Shown here one piece after another: positions 37,673 through 46,407 of a stretch of DNA of 57,276 bases. The stretch covers positions 1 through 57,276 of the forward strand of contig JAEESD010000002.1 in NCBI GenBank assembly GCA_016286145.1, written 5' to 3'. The stretch comes from Bacteroidales bacterium (GTDB taxonomy: Bacteria > Bacteroidota > Bacteroidia > Bacteroidales > UBA932). The notes under the pieces are model-generated. The model saw only the letters and a list, made by a program, of their open reading frames with translations. It did not search any database and was not told the origin of the DNA. Every line of letters begins with the position of its first letter. Position 1 is the stretch's first letter. The position numbers and the translations under genes were made by a program.

Positions 37673-39598
37673 ATGGCAGAAAAACGAATTACTATCATCG
37701 ACTTCGTCGAGAAGTACACTCACCAATTCCCCAACAACGTATACCTCCGCGAGAAGGTAGACGGAGAGTGGAAAGAAATCACCCAGGAACAAACCCGGCA
37801 AACAGCATACAAGATCGGTGCAGGCCTTATGGCTCTCGGCCTTGAGAAAGGCGACAAGATTGCCCTTCTTTCAGAGAGCCGCTCCATGTGGATCCTCGCA
37901 GAGCTCGGCGCAATGTACGCCGGCGCAACCGATATTCCTCTTTCAGTAAATCTCGGCAGTACGGCAGACATTGTCTTCCGTATCAAGCACTCTGAAAGCA
38001 AGTGGGTTCTTGTATCAGCAAACCATCTCAACAGAATCCGTGAGGCTCTCCCCGAGTGTCCGGATATCAAGAAAGTGATCGTCTTCGACGACACTGCTTT
38101 CTTCGTAGACAGCCTCCAGGAGCCTGAAATCAGGATGTCCGAGGTTATGAAGATGGGCGAAGAGTTCCTCGCAAAGAACGAGAAGGCCTTCGTGAACCGT
38201 TATCAGTCCGTAGGACCGGACGACTACGCAAATATCAGCTACACTTCCGGTACTACCGCAGACCCGAAGGGTATCCTTCTTACACACCGTAACTATACAG
38301 CAAACGTAGCCCAGGGCTCGAGCGTCATCAACATCGGCGAGAACCACGTCATGCTGATCATCCTCCCTCTGGACCACTGCTTCGCCCACGTAGCAGGTAT
38401 GTATACCATGATGTCCTACGGCGGAAGCATCGCCTTCGTTCCTATCGGAAAGAACGCCCTCGCTACCCTGAAGAACGTCCCTATGGCAATCAAGGAGACC
38501 AGGCCCCACGTAATGCTTTCAGTTCCGGCTCTTGCCCGTAACTTCAAGAAGAACATCGAGTCCGGTATCAAGGCCAAAGGCCCTACCGCCGAGAAGCTCT
38601 TCAACTTTGCAGTCAAGAACGCAATCACCTACAATAAGGAATACTACAACCGCGGAACCGGTGGAACCTTCTGGCGTAAGCCTCTTATGTGGCTCTTCGA
38701 CAAGATCCTCTTCAAGAAAGTCCGCGAGAGCTTCGGCGGCCGTATGCAGTTCTTCGTAGGCGGCGGCGCCCTTCTGGACATCGAGCTCCAGCGCTTCTTC
38801 TGCGCGGTCGGAATGCCTATGTTCCAGGGCTATGGACTTACCGAGGCTACCCCGATTATCTGCGCCAACTCTCCCGGCCACGCCATCTTCGGATCGTCTG
38901 GCCGTATCGTAAAGCCTATGGATTGCAAGATCTGCGACGATAAGGGCGAGGAAGTTCCTATCGGAACGAAGGGCGAGATCGTCATCCGCGGCGAGAACGT
39001 CATGGCCGGTTACTGGAAGAACCCTAAGGCTACAGCCGAGACCGTCGTAGACGGCTGGCTCCATACCGGAGATATGGGTTACATCTGCCCTTGGGACACC
39101 GACTTCCTCTATGTTGTCGGCCGCTTCAAGAGCCTGCTTATCTCTGCAGACGGTGAGAAGTACTCTCCCGAAGCATTCGAGGATAGCCTCCCTGAGGTTT
39201 CCAAGTATGTCGAGGCTGCAGTTCTCCACAACAACCAGAGCCCTTATACTATCGCTCTCATCGTCCCCAACAAGGACAATCTTGCCGAGTTCGCAAAATC
39301 TCAGGGTCTCGATCCTAAGAGCCGCGAAGGCCGCGAGGCTATGCTTAACAAGATCCAGGCCGAGATCGATACCTATAAGACCGGCGGAGTACACGAATCC
39401 CTCTTCCCTGACCGCTGGCTGCCTACAGCAGTCGTGATCTGCGACGAAGGCTTCACTATCGCAAACGGAATGCTCAACTCTACCATGAAGATGGTCCGCC
39501 GCAAGGTCGAGGAACACTACGCAGCCCGTATGGAATTCGCCTACACCCCTGAGGGAAGGCCCATCGTCAACGAGCAGAACCTCAAGGCTCTCGAGTAG
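37673..39598 (+). CDS. Long-chain acyl-CoA synthetase / AMP-binding protein
   Basis: ISYTSGTTADPKGILLTHRN, GYGLTEATPI, GWLHTGDMGYI. Confidence 0.93.
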   Translation: MAEKRITIIDFVEKYTHQFPNNVYLREKVDGEWKEITQEQTRQTAYKIGAGLMALGLEKGDKIALLSESRSMWILAELGAMYAGATDIPLSVNLGSTADIVFRIKHSESKWVLVSANHLNRIREALPECPDIKKVIVFDDTAFFVDSLQEPEIRMSEVMKMGEEFLAKNEKAFVNRYQSVGPDDYANISYTSGTTADPKGILLTHRNYTANVAQGSSVINIGENHVMLIILPLDHCFAHVAGMYTMMSYGGSIAFVPIGKNALATLKNVPMAIKETRPHVMLSVPALARNFKKNIESGIKAKGPTAEKLFNFAVKNAITYNKEYYNRGTGGTFWRKPLMWLFDKILFKKVRESFGGRMQFFVGGGALLDIELQRFFCAVGMPMFQGYGLTEATPIICANSPGHAIFGSSGRIVKPMDCKICDDKGEEVPIGTKGEIVIRGENVMAGYWKNPKATAETVVDGWLHTGDMGYICPWDTDFLYVVGRFKSLLISADGEKYSPEAFEDSLPEVSKYVEAAVLHNNQSPYTIALIVPNKDNLAEFAKSQGLDPKSREGREAMLNKIQAEIDTYKTGGVHESLFPDRWLPTAVVICDEGFTIANGMLNSTMKMVRRKVEEHYAARMEFAYTPEGRPIVNEQNLKALE

Positions 39599-39625
39599 AA
39601 TATCAAATAACAAAATAACACAACT

Positions 39626-40897
39626 ATGGCTAATGTAGAAAAGAAACAGAACTACACCCCGGCTATCGTGGTGATGTTCGCACTGTTCTTCATGATCGCG
39701 TTCGTGACGAACCTAGCAGGTTCGATGGGCGTGGTCGTTACAAACCAGTTCGGCGCATCGAAGGCTCTTTCGCAGCTCGGTACTCTTGCCAACTTCATCG
39801 CCTATGCCTGTATGGGTATCCCTGCGGGTCTGATCCTTCGTCGTAAGGGTTACAAATTCACCGCTCTTACCGCCGTTATAGTCGGTCTGGTCGGTGTGGC
39901 GATCCAGTTCCTCTCCGGCTATGCCGAGAGCTTCTTCGTCTATGTCCTCGGCGCTTTCGTCGCAGGCTTCTCGATGTGTATGCTCAACATCGTCGTCAAC
40001 CCGATGCTCAACACCCTCGGCGGCGGCGGTAACAAGGGTAATCAGCTTATCCAGTGGGGCGGCTCCTGCAACTCTATCGGAGGTACTATCGCTCCTATCC
40101 TCGTAGGTTGGCTCGTCGGCGGCTCGATCGAGAACGCTACCGTAGCTAAGGCGGCCCCCGTGATGATCATTGCCATGGCGATTTTCGCTATCGCTTTCGT
40201 CGTCATCAGGCTCACTGCTATCCCCGAGCCTCATATGGAGACTCCTGAGGAGAAGGCAGCACGTCTGGCAGGCGGAAAAGAGAAAGATCCCCACAGCGCT
40301 CTTTCCTTCCGTCACTTCGTCCTCGGCGCTATCGCAATCTTCTTCTATGTAGGTATCGAGGTCGGAATTCCGAACACCGCGAACGTATACTTCAGCTCTC
40401 TGCCCGACGTAGGTCCGGCCATCACCGGTACCATGATCGGCGCATACTGGTTCTGCATGCTCATTGGCCGTCTTATCGGAGCTCCCGTAAGCGCGAAGGT
40501 CAGCAGCAAGACTATGCTTGCCGTTATGTCTTCGGTAGCAATCGTCTTCCTCGTCTGCGCTATCTTCATCCCTGAGAGCATTCAGATTACCCTCGGATCG
40601 AAGGTATTCCCGCTCGCTCTCGGCTTCCTCGTACTCTGCGGCCTCTGCACCTCCATTATGTGGGGCGCTATCTTCAACCTTTCCGTTGAGGGCCTCGGCA
40701 AGTACACTGCAGCAGCTTCCGGTATCTTCATGACCCTGGTTTGCGGCGGCGGTATCATCCCGTTCCTTCAGAACCTGCTCGCAGACAAGATCGGCTCGAT
40801 GCAGAGCTACTGGCTCATCATCGCCTGCCTCGCATTCCTCGTATTCTACGCTCTTGTAGGCTCGAAGAACGTCAATAAAGACATCAAGGTCGACTAA
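39626..40897 (+). CDS. MFS transporter, sugar (FucP-like) family
   Basis: 12-TM pattern; VVTNQFGASKALSQLGTLANFIAYACMGIPAGLILRRKGYK. Confidence 0.85.
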   Translation: MANVEKKQNYTPAIVVMFALFFMIAFVTNLAGSMGVVVTNQFGASKALSQLGTLANFIAYACMGIPAGLILRRKGYKFTALTAVIVGLVGVAIQFLSGYAESFFVYVLGAFVAGFSMCMLNIVVNPMLNTLGGGGNKGNQLIQWGGSCNSIGGTIAPILVGWLVGGSIENATVAKAAPVMIIAMAIFAIAFVVIRLTAIPEPHMETPEEKAARLAGGKEKDPHSALSFRHFVLGAIAIFFYVGIEVGIPNTANVYFSSLPDVGPAITGTMIGAYWFCMLIGRLIGAPVSAKVSSKTMLAVMSSVAIVFLVCAIFIPESIQITLGSKVFPLALGFLVLCGLCTSIMWGAIFNLSVEGLGKYTAAASGIFMTLVCGGGIIPFLQNLLADKIGSMQSYWLIIACLAFLVFYALVGSKNVNKDIKVD

Positions 40898-40902
40898 GCG
40901 AA

Positions 40903-41865
40903 ATGGATAAGAATTACGTAGTCGGAGTCGATGTAGGTGGTCAGACCTCCAAGATCGGCGTAGTCGATATCCACGGTACAGTCCTCGAACAGACTGTTAT
41001 CAGGACAGATAACGACGAAGACCCCCAGGCTTTCGTCGATACTCTGGCCGCAGCCATCAAGGATCTTATCAAGAAATCCGGCAAAGAAGGCCAGATCCGT
41101 GGAATCGGAGTCGGCGCTCCCAACGGTAATTACTATACCGGAGAGATCGCCTTCGCACCCAACCTCGTTTGGGCGGCAAAATGCTCCGTCCCTTTCTCCA
41201 AGATGCTTTCGAAGGCCCTTGACGGCCTGAAGGTCGCTCTCACTAACGATGCAAACGCAGCAGCAGTCGGTGAGATGGCCTATGGAGCTGCAAAGGGAAT
41301 GAAAGATTTCATCATGATCACCCTCGGAACTGGCGTGGGCAGCGGTATCGTCATCGGCGGTAATGTTGTCTATGGCCATGACGGTTTCGCGGGCGAGCTG
41401 GGCCACACCGCCGCCGTGCGTCACAACGGACGCCTCTGCGGCTGCGGTAAGACCGGCTGCCTCGAGGCTTATTGCTCCGCAATGGGTGTGGCCCGTACGG
41501 CCCGCGAGTGGCTCGAGATGTCTCCTGAAACCCCCAGCGTTCTTCGCAACCTTGACAACATTACCTCCAAGGATGTCTATGAGGCCGCTACTCAGGGAGA
41601 CAAGCTCGCGATCGAGATCTTCAACTACACAGGACGTATCCTCGGAGCTTCGCTCGCAGACTTCGTGGAGTTCTCCGCTCCTGAGGCGATCGTTCTCTTC
41701 GGAGGCCTCGCCCGTGCGAAGGAGTTCATCTACCAGCCTACCTTCGATTCTCTCAACGAGAACGTCCTTCCTCTGTGGAGGAATAAAGTTAAACTCCTGT
41801 TCTCAAAGCTTCCGGCTTCGGATGCCGCTATCCTCGGCGCCTCGGCCCTTGCTTGGGAACTTTAA
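40903..41865 (+). CDS. ROK family protein, likely glucokinase
   Basis: GVDVGGQTSKIGVVD, TLGTGVGSGIVIGG, GELGHTAAVRHNGRLCGCGKTGCLEAYCS (CxCGxxGCxE). Confidence 0.92.
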   Translation: MDKNYVVGVDVGGQTSKIGVVDIHGTVLEQTVIRTDNDEDPQAFVDTLAAAIKDLIKKSGKEGQIRGIGVGAPNGNYYTGEIAFAPNLVWAAKCSVPFSKMLSKALDGLKVALTNDANAAAVGEMAYGAAKGMKDFIMITLGTGVGSGIVIGGNVVYGHDGFAGELGHTAAVRHNGRLCGCGKTGCLEAYCSAMGVARTAREWLEMSPETPSVLRNLDNITSKDVYEAATQGDKLAIEIFNYTGRILGASLADFVEFSAPEAIVLFGGLARAKEFIYQPTFDSLNENVLPLWRNKVKLLFSKLPASDAAILGASALAWEL

Positions 41866-41894
41866 CAGAAAATTATTAGTTAGTTTTTAAGAAT

Positions 41895-42677
41895 ATGAAA
41901 TTCAACAAATGGTTTGTGGCCCTTGCAATGGGTCTTGCAGTAGCCGCTTGCGCTCCTAAAGCAGAGGAGGCAGCAGCAGAGGGAGAAGATGTCGATCAGG
42001 CTCCCGTAGAGAAGACAGCTAAAGATTTTGTTCCTTCACGTCAGACCGTCAAGGATGTCAGCTATCTCGTAGGTATTAACTTCGGTTCCTTCATCAAGGG
42101 ATACAACTTCGGTGATCTTGACTATGCTCAGATCCGTAAGGGTATGGAGGACTTCATCCACGCTAAGGGCAACCAGCGTGATCCTGAGTTCACCGATCAG
42201 TTCCGTGTTGATCCCAACACTATGAACGAACTCTTCAACCAGTTCCTTTCAGACCGTCGCAACTTCATCCTCTATACCAATAAGGAGAAGGAGGACAAGT
42301 TCCTTGCATCCAACGCAAAGAAAGCCGGTGTTGAGGTTTCCGCTTCCGGTCTTCAGTACAAGATCATCTCCGAGGGTAATGATGTAAAGCCCGTCGGACA
42401 GGATACCGTCTATGTAAGGTATCAGGGTAAGCTCCTCGACGGAACCGTATTCGATGAGACTAAGCCCGACGGAGATGCTGCAAAGCTCTTCCTCCACCGT
42501 GTTGTCAAGGGTTGGCAGGAAGGCCTCGGCCTCATCGGTGAAGGTGGCGAGATCGAGCTCTACGTTCCCGCTAAGCTCGGTTACGGCGACAACGGCCAGC
42601 CTCAGGGCGGCATCGAGCCCGGCGCAACCCTCATCTTCAACGTCACCCTCGAGAAGGTTGGCAAGAAAGCTGAGTAA
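41895..42677 (+). CDS. FKBP-type peptidyl-prolyl cis-trans isomerase lipoprotein
   Basis: Lipobox VAAC; VRYQGKLLDGTVFDET, GWQEGLGLIGEGGEIELYVPAKLGYGDNG. Confidence 0.93.
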   Translation: MKFNKWFVALAMGLAVAACAPKAEEAAAEGEDVDQAPVEKTAKDFVPSRQTVKDVSYLVGINFGSFIKGYNFGDLDYAQIRKGMEDFIHAKGNQRDPEFTDQFRVDPNTMNELFNQFLSDRRNFILYTNKEKEDKFLASNAKKAGVEVSASGLQYKIISEGNDVKPVGQDTVYVRYQGKLLDGTVFDETKPDGDAAKLFLHRVVKGWQEGLGLIGEGGEIELYVPAKLGYGDNGQPQGGIEPGATLIFNVTLEKVGKKAE

Positions 42678-42700
42678 TCTCTAGTCCAATAAAAACCGTG

Positions 42701-42740
42701 CATACCCTCTCCATTTTTTGGGGAGGGTATGTTCGTTTTT
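42701..42740 (+). terminator. Intrinsic terminator after FKBP gene
   Basis: CATACCCTCTCC-attttttG...GGGGAGGGTATG (12-bp stem with one G-T) then ttcgTTTTT. Confidence 0.75.
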
Positions 42741-42757
42741 GCCTTGCCGCCTGCTGC

Positions 42758-43585
42758 CTATTTCAGCCGATCGGTGAGGGATTTCTTCATGTCAGCCGAT
42801 ACTTTGAGTTGAACCGAGGAATAAGGGCCCTTTAGTGTCAGGACCAATGCGCGACCCTTCCCTGGTGAGACGCTTGCAACTTCGCTGAGGTTGACGATGG
42901 CTTGCCGGCTGATTCTGAAGAATCGGTCTTCAGGCAGAGTCTCGGAGACTTTCAGTAGGGAAGTATATGAATCGCCCCAGCGGCCATCCTTTAGATAGAC
43001 TCGCGTGGAGCCGGCGGAGTAGACAATATAGCTGATATCCGTGGCGTCGCAGAAGATAGTTTCTATTCCGCGTACAAGAGTGAGCCTGCTGCCTGTGCCT
43101 TCACGATACCTGCCGGCTTCCTCCAAGATTTCTTTGTGGCGGTTCATCAGGAACACCACAAGCCAGGCCGTAGTAAGCACGGAGAGGTCGAGGTAATCTG
43201 TGAATACGATTTTAGAGAAGATATCTGCTTTGCCAGGATAGATGCAGTGGTAGGCATAAGCGACGAGGACTGAAGAAATGCCGTTGAGCACCGCAAGCAG
43301 CATCACTTGTAGAAGGATGTTGCGGATGCTGTGTTCCTTGTTCCAGAATGCCTTGACTATCATCCTGATGTAGAGCAGCGACAGTTCCAGCAGCAATGTT
43401 GTCTCGACCACCTGCTCCCCGAATTCCTTGAGGATTTCGAGTACCAGCGGCCAGCCGCTTATCTGCCTGAAGACGTCGAAATTCACGATGCTCCATAGCA
43501 CCCAGCTGAACGCTATGGCGATCCCGAGCATCGTCCAATGCCCGAGATGCATCTCTCTCTCCGTCTGTTTTTTCTGTTTCGGCAT
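42758..43585 (-). CDS. LytTR DNA-binding domain protein with N-terminal transmembrane region
   Basis: Four hydrophobic segments; C-terminal VYLKDGRWGDSYTSLLKVSETLPEDRFFRISRQAIVNLSEVASVSPG typical of LytTR. Confidence 0.85.
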   Translation of the reverse strand: MPKQKKQTEREMHLGHWTMLGIAIAFSWVLWSIVNFDVFRQISGWPLVLEILKEFGEQVVETTLLLELSLLYIRMIVKAFWNKEHSIRNILLQVMLLAVLNGISSVLVAYAYHCIYPGKADIFSKIVFTDYLDLSVLTTAWLVVFLMNRHKEILEEAGRYREGTGSRLTLVRGIETIFCDATDISYIVYSAGSTRVYLKDGRWGDSYTSLLKVSETLPEDRFFRISRQAIVNLSEVASVSPGKGRALVLTLKGPYSSVQLKVSADMKKSLTDRLK

Positions 43586-43604
43586 TTCTTTTTGAATCTT
43601 GCTG

Positions 43605-43612
43605 CAAAGATA
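43605..43612 (-). promoter_or_regulatory. Putative -7 box TATCTTTG for the LytTR gene
   Basis: CAAAGATA on + strand; exact TAnnTTTG on - strand. Confidence 0.6.
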
Positions 43613-43702
43613 CTAATTTTTCCTTCAGCCCCTGAAATGTGCCGTTCAGCGGCCAAAATGTCGGCTTCGACCACCTTTATTATGATAATTGCCCCCCCCG
43701 GC

Positions 43703-43710
43703 TATCTTTG
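43703..43710 (+). promoter_or_regulatory. Putative -7 box TATCTTTG with C8 tract (43692-43699) immediately upstream
   Basis: Exact TAnnTTTG match 23 nt before ATG 43734; poly-C lies in spacer. Confidence 0.65.
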
Positions 43711-43733
43711 CATTTGTTCTAATAAATAATAGT

Positions 43734-44351
43734 ATGAAAATTCGTTTTATCGCTGCAGCTGCCATACTGCTTTTCGGCGCTGCATTGAGCGCAAATGCGC
43801 AGGATAAGATTTATTCTCTTTGGGGAAATCCGATTGAGGCTAGAGTTACGGAAATCGGCGACAATAGTCTTTACTACAAGGCGTTCGACAATCTTGACGG
43901 TCCTGAATATAAGATGTCACTTGAGTTTGTGACTAAAATAGTTTATGAAAACGGGAAGGTGGAGACTTTCGTTGCTCCTGATGGCCGTCTTTCAAAGCGC
44001 GAATTGACAGACTATATAGGATTCTCAGTGTACGGTAGCGATTACCGTAAGGCGCGTGCCCAGCAGAAAACAGGTAGATGGGTGACTGCAGTTGGAGGTG
44101 TCACGCTCGCGGCCGCAGCCGTGGCAACAGTAGCTGAGCGCGATGACTATCTTGCCCCTGTTATTGCAGGACTTGTTGGGGTCGCAGGCCTCAGCATTGG
44201 TATTCCGCTTCAGCTGAAAGCGAACAGAAAGCTCGACGCTATGTTGGACGACTATACCAAGAACTACGCCGGAAGCCGCTCGGCAAGTTACAATCCGACC
44301 TTTTCGCTGGGAGCAACAAACAGCGGAGTAGGACTTTCGTTTAACTTTTAA
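43734..44351 (+). CDS. Secreted/membrane hypothetical protein, paralog of 47124..47852
   Basis: Signal peptide; DKIYSLWGNPIEARVTEIGDNSLYYKAFDNLDGPEYKMSLEFVTKIVYENGKVETF; ATG at 43734 preferred. Confidence 0.75.
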   Translation: MKIRFIAAAAILLFGAALSANAQDKIYSLWGNPIEARVTEIGDNSLYYKAFDNLDGPEYKMSLEFVTKIVYENGKVETFVAPDGRLSKRELTDYIGFSVYGSDYRKARAQQKTGRWVTAVGGVTLAAAAVATVAERDDYLAPVIAGLVGVAGLSIGIPLQLKANRKLDAMLDDYTKNYAGSRSASYNPTFSLGATNSGVGLSFNF

Positions 44352-44362
44352 TTATATTGATC

Positions 44363-44935
44363 ATGAAAACATCAGTCAAGTTTCTTCTTGCATTTGCAAT
44401 GATTATGGTGCCTTCAGTTGCATCTGCTCAAGTCTATGTCGGGGGCTCCGTCAGCGGTTCGTACTCTGACAGACCAAGTAGCGGCACAAATGCAAAGGCA
44501 TTTGATTTTCGTCCGGAGGTGGGATATATTCTTAACAGCGACTGGGCTTTCGGCGCAAGGCTTTCTTATGGAAAATCCCAGACAGTCGTAGACACCCCTA
44601 CTGTCCACAATGAGACAACCAATGTCAATCTTTTTACTGTATCCCCTTATGCGTCATATTCAGTGCTCTCTTTCGCAGGTCTTTCCTTGTGGGCTGAAGC
44701 AGGTCTGAACCTGGCGCCTAAGCAGGATGGTAGCGAAGGGGCTTTCGGTGCATATTTTGCGCCGGTGCTCACATACGACCTAAGCAGGCATTTCCTACTG
44801 AGAACGTCCATCAATATCTTGGGCGCATCGGTGATGTGGGCCGACGGTGGCTTCGCCTTTTCTGCAGGAGTCGATTCAAACGATATTATTACCGTCGGTA
44901 ACGGCCTCTCCGTCGGATTCGTCTACAAGTTCTGA
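44363..44935 (+). CDS. Outer membrane beta-barrel protein
   Basis: Signal peptide ending ASA; alternating amphipathic strands; terminal ...GLSVGFVYKF. Confidence 0.75.
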   Translation: MKTSVKFLLAFAMIMVPSVASAQVYVGGSVSGSYSDRPSSGTNAKAFDFRPEVGYILNSDWAFGARLSYGKSQTVVDTPTVHNETTNVNLFTVSPYASYSVLSFAGLSLWAEAGLNLAPKQDGSEGAFGAYFAPVLTYDLSRHFLLRTSINILGASVMWADGGFAFSAGVDSNDIITVGNGLSVGFVYKF

Positions 44936-44952
44936 CGGTTTCAGGGGGCTTC

Positions 44953-45015
44953 CTACAGCGCCTTGAGGATGATGCTTTCCATCACCTCGTAACCGGGAAG
45001 AGTAGGGTGAATCCC
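44953..45015 (-). pseudogene. 3'-terminal fragment (20 codons + stop) of a GDSL hydrolase, inverted relative to 46408..47073
   Basis: Minus strand reads GIHPTLPGYEVMESIILKAL*, identical to the C-terminus of the downstream GDSL protein; nucleotide differences are synonymous. Confidence 0.85.
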
Positions 45016-45039
45016 TTCCGCGGACGTCTCCTGCCCTTA

Positions 45040-45413
45040 TTTGCGGAAGGTTACCCACGCGTTTGCGGAAGGTCCCCGCTGTTTTTGCACAAGGTGGAAT
45101 TCTAACACGGGGACCTTGCGCGCAAAACCCCATCACATGCCATCTAGCGCACAAGGTGTCGCCCCTTTTCTTCCACCTTGCGCGCCCTGGTGTGTAAAAC
45201 CACCCAAATCACACACCACCCCCTTCAAAATCACCCCTTGGTGTGTGGAGAAGCCTAAATCCCACACCAACCCCGCCGAAATGCAGCATTTTGCGGAAGG
45301 TCCCTGTCTATTCGCTCGCTGGGTGTGGCTATCGCCCTCCGCAATTCGGGTGATAGCCACGTTTTGGGCCTTTTTCGCTCCCATCACCTCCTTCGCAGGG
45401 GGTGATAGCCACG
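45040..45413. repeat. Array of at least six consecutive imperfect hairpins with differing stems and recurring spacers
   Basis: Stems read directly: 45065-45078/45108-45121; 45147-45158/45174-45185; 45188-45195/45211-45218; 45239-45246/45263-45270; 45325-45337/45348-45360; 45383-45391/45398-45406. Confidence 0.75.
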
Positions 45414-45447
45414 CTTATGACCTTTATCCACCAATGTCCAACCCTCG

Positions 45448-45747
45448 ATCGCGCTGCGCCGAGCCTTGGATGGGGCTCAGCTTGCGCGATGGGTACTTTA
45501 CTCTACGGTCATTTCCAACTGAAGAATGGAGTCGGGGCTCGGCAACCCCGAAGCCGAGCCCCTCTCAGTACCGGCCGCTCGCCACCTCGCGGCCTGTATA
45601 TGACGGACCAAAGGGTCGGAAGCCCCGCGCCAAGACGCAGCCCTCCGCCCCCTTTGGCTTATCTGGTAAGAGTTAGAGGAGCGAAGCGACGAAGTCGGCA
45701 TCAGCCAGCCGGTCGGCCGGGTATTTTGGCGCGAAGCGAGAAAATAC
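45448..45747. other. Further structured non-coding DNA (hairpins 45448-45490, 45534-45562, 45573-45594, 45721-45747)
   Basis: Perfect complementary arms: ATCGCGC/GCGCGAT with nested GAGCC/GGCTC; GGGGCTCGGC/GCCGAGCCCC; GGCCGC/GCGGCC; GTATTTT/AAAATAC. Confidence 0.6.
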
Positions 45748-45807
45748 GTACGGGGGAGCGAATCTCTCATTTTTAGCAAAAATGAATCGTGTTTGACTTT
45801 TCTTTGC

Positions 45808-45815
45808 TATCTTCG
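45808..45815 (+). promoter_or_regulatory. Putative -7 box TATCTTCG immediately before ATG 45820
   Basis: Near match to TAnnTTTG; only 4 nt to the start codon. Confidence 0.45.
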
Positions 45816-45819
45816 TGTT

Positions 45820-46398
45820 ATGATTTATCAGTTCCGCGTCACACTACCCGGCATCAAGGGTTTCTACAGAATCTACAAGGTTAATTCTGCCAACACACTG
45901 TACAGCTTCCACAAGCAGTTGCAGGCCGACCTGGAGTTTCCCGCCGACCAGCCTATTCTTTTCAAGGCGATGGACGGCGAGACTGTCCTCGCCCGCTATG
46001 CCCTCGTCAATCTTGGCTTCGGTGTGGTAGATGAGGTCTCCCTCGCGAAGGCCCTGAAGGAAGGAGCGGATCACTTCGAGTACTTCTACGATACTAAAGC
46101 GAAGAAGAAAGTTATCATTACCCTCGAAGGACAGGAACCCGGAAATGAAGTCTCTGTCCCTACCCTGATGAACGATATGAAGGGCCCGCTCCCTATCGAG
46201 TTCGAAAACGGTTATGTAGCCTTCGAAGACCTCCCTCAGGAAAAGCGTAAGCTTCCAGGCGAGAAGAGCGCTCTCGAGATGCTCCTCGGCGGAGATGACG
46301 ATGAAGACGACGAGGATCTTGAAGACGAGGAAGATGAAGATGACGATGATGAAGAAGGAGACGACGAAACTGAGGAGATCTACGACGAAAACGAATAA
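45820..46398 (+). CDS. Plasmid pRiA4b ORF-3-like family protein with long acidic C-terminal tail
   Basis: MIYQFRVTLPGIKGFYRIYKVNSANTLYSFHKQLQADLEF; tail DDDEDDEDLEDEEDEDDDDEEGDDETEE. ATG 45820 preferred over 45793. Confidence 0.7.
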   Translation: MIYQFRVTLPGIKGFYRIYKVNSANTLYSFHKQLQADLEFPADQPILFKAMDGETVLARYALVNLGFGVVDEVSLAKALKEGADHFEYFYDTKAKKKVIITLEGQEPGNEVSVPTLMNDMKGPLPIEFENGYVAFEDLPQEKRKLPGEKSALEMLLGGDDDEDDEDLEDEEDEDDDDEEGDDETEEIYDENE

Positions 46399-46407
46399 CC
46401 ATCAACT

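Noticed and set aside
45040-45413. CRISPR array
   Set aside because: Repeats are short, divergent, irregularly spaced and self-complementary; no identical direct repeats with unique spacers and no cas genes in the window.
45041-45676. 211-aa + strand ORF in the hairpin region
   Set aside because: Pro/Arg/Ser-rich composition, no domain, translation simply follows hairpin arms and repeats; better explained as structured non-coding DNA.
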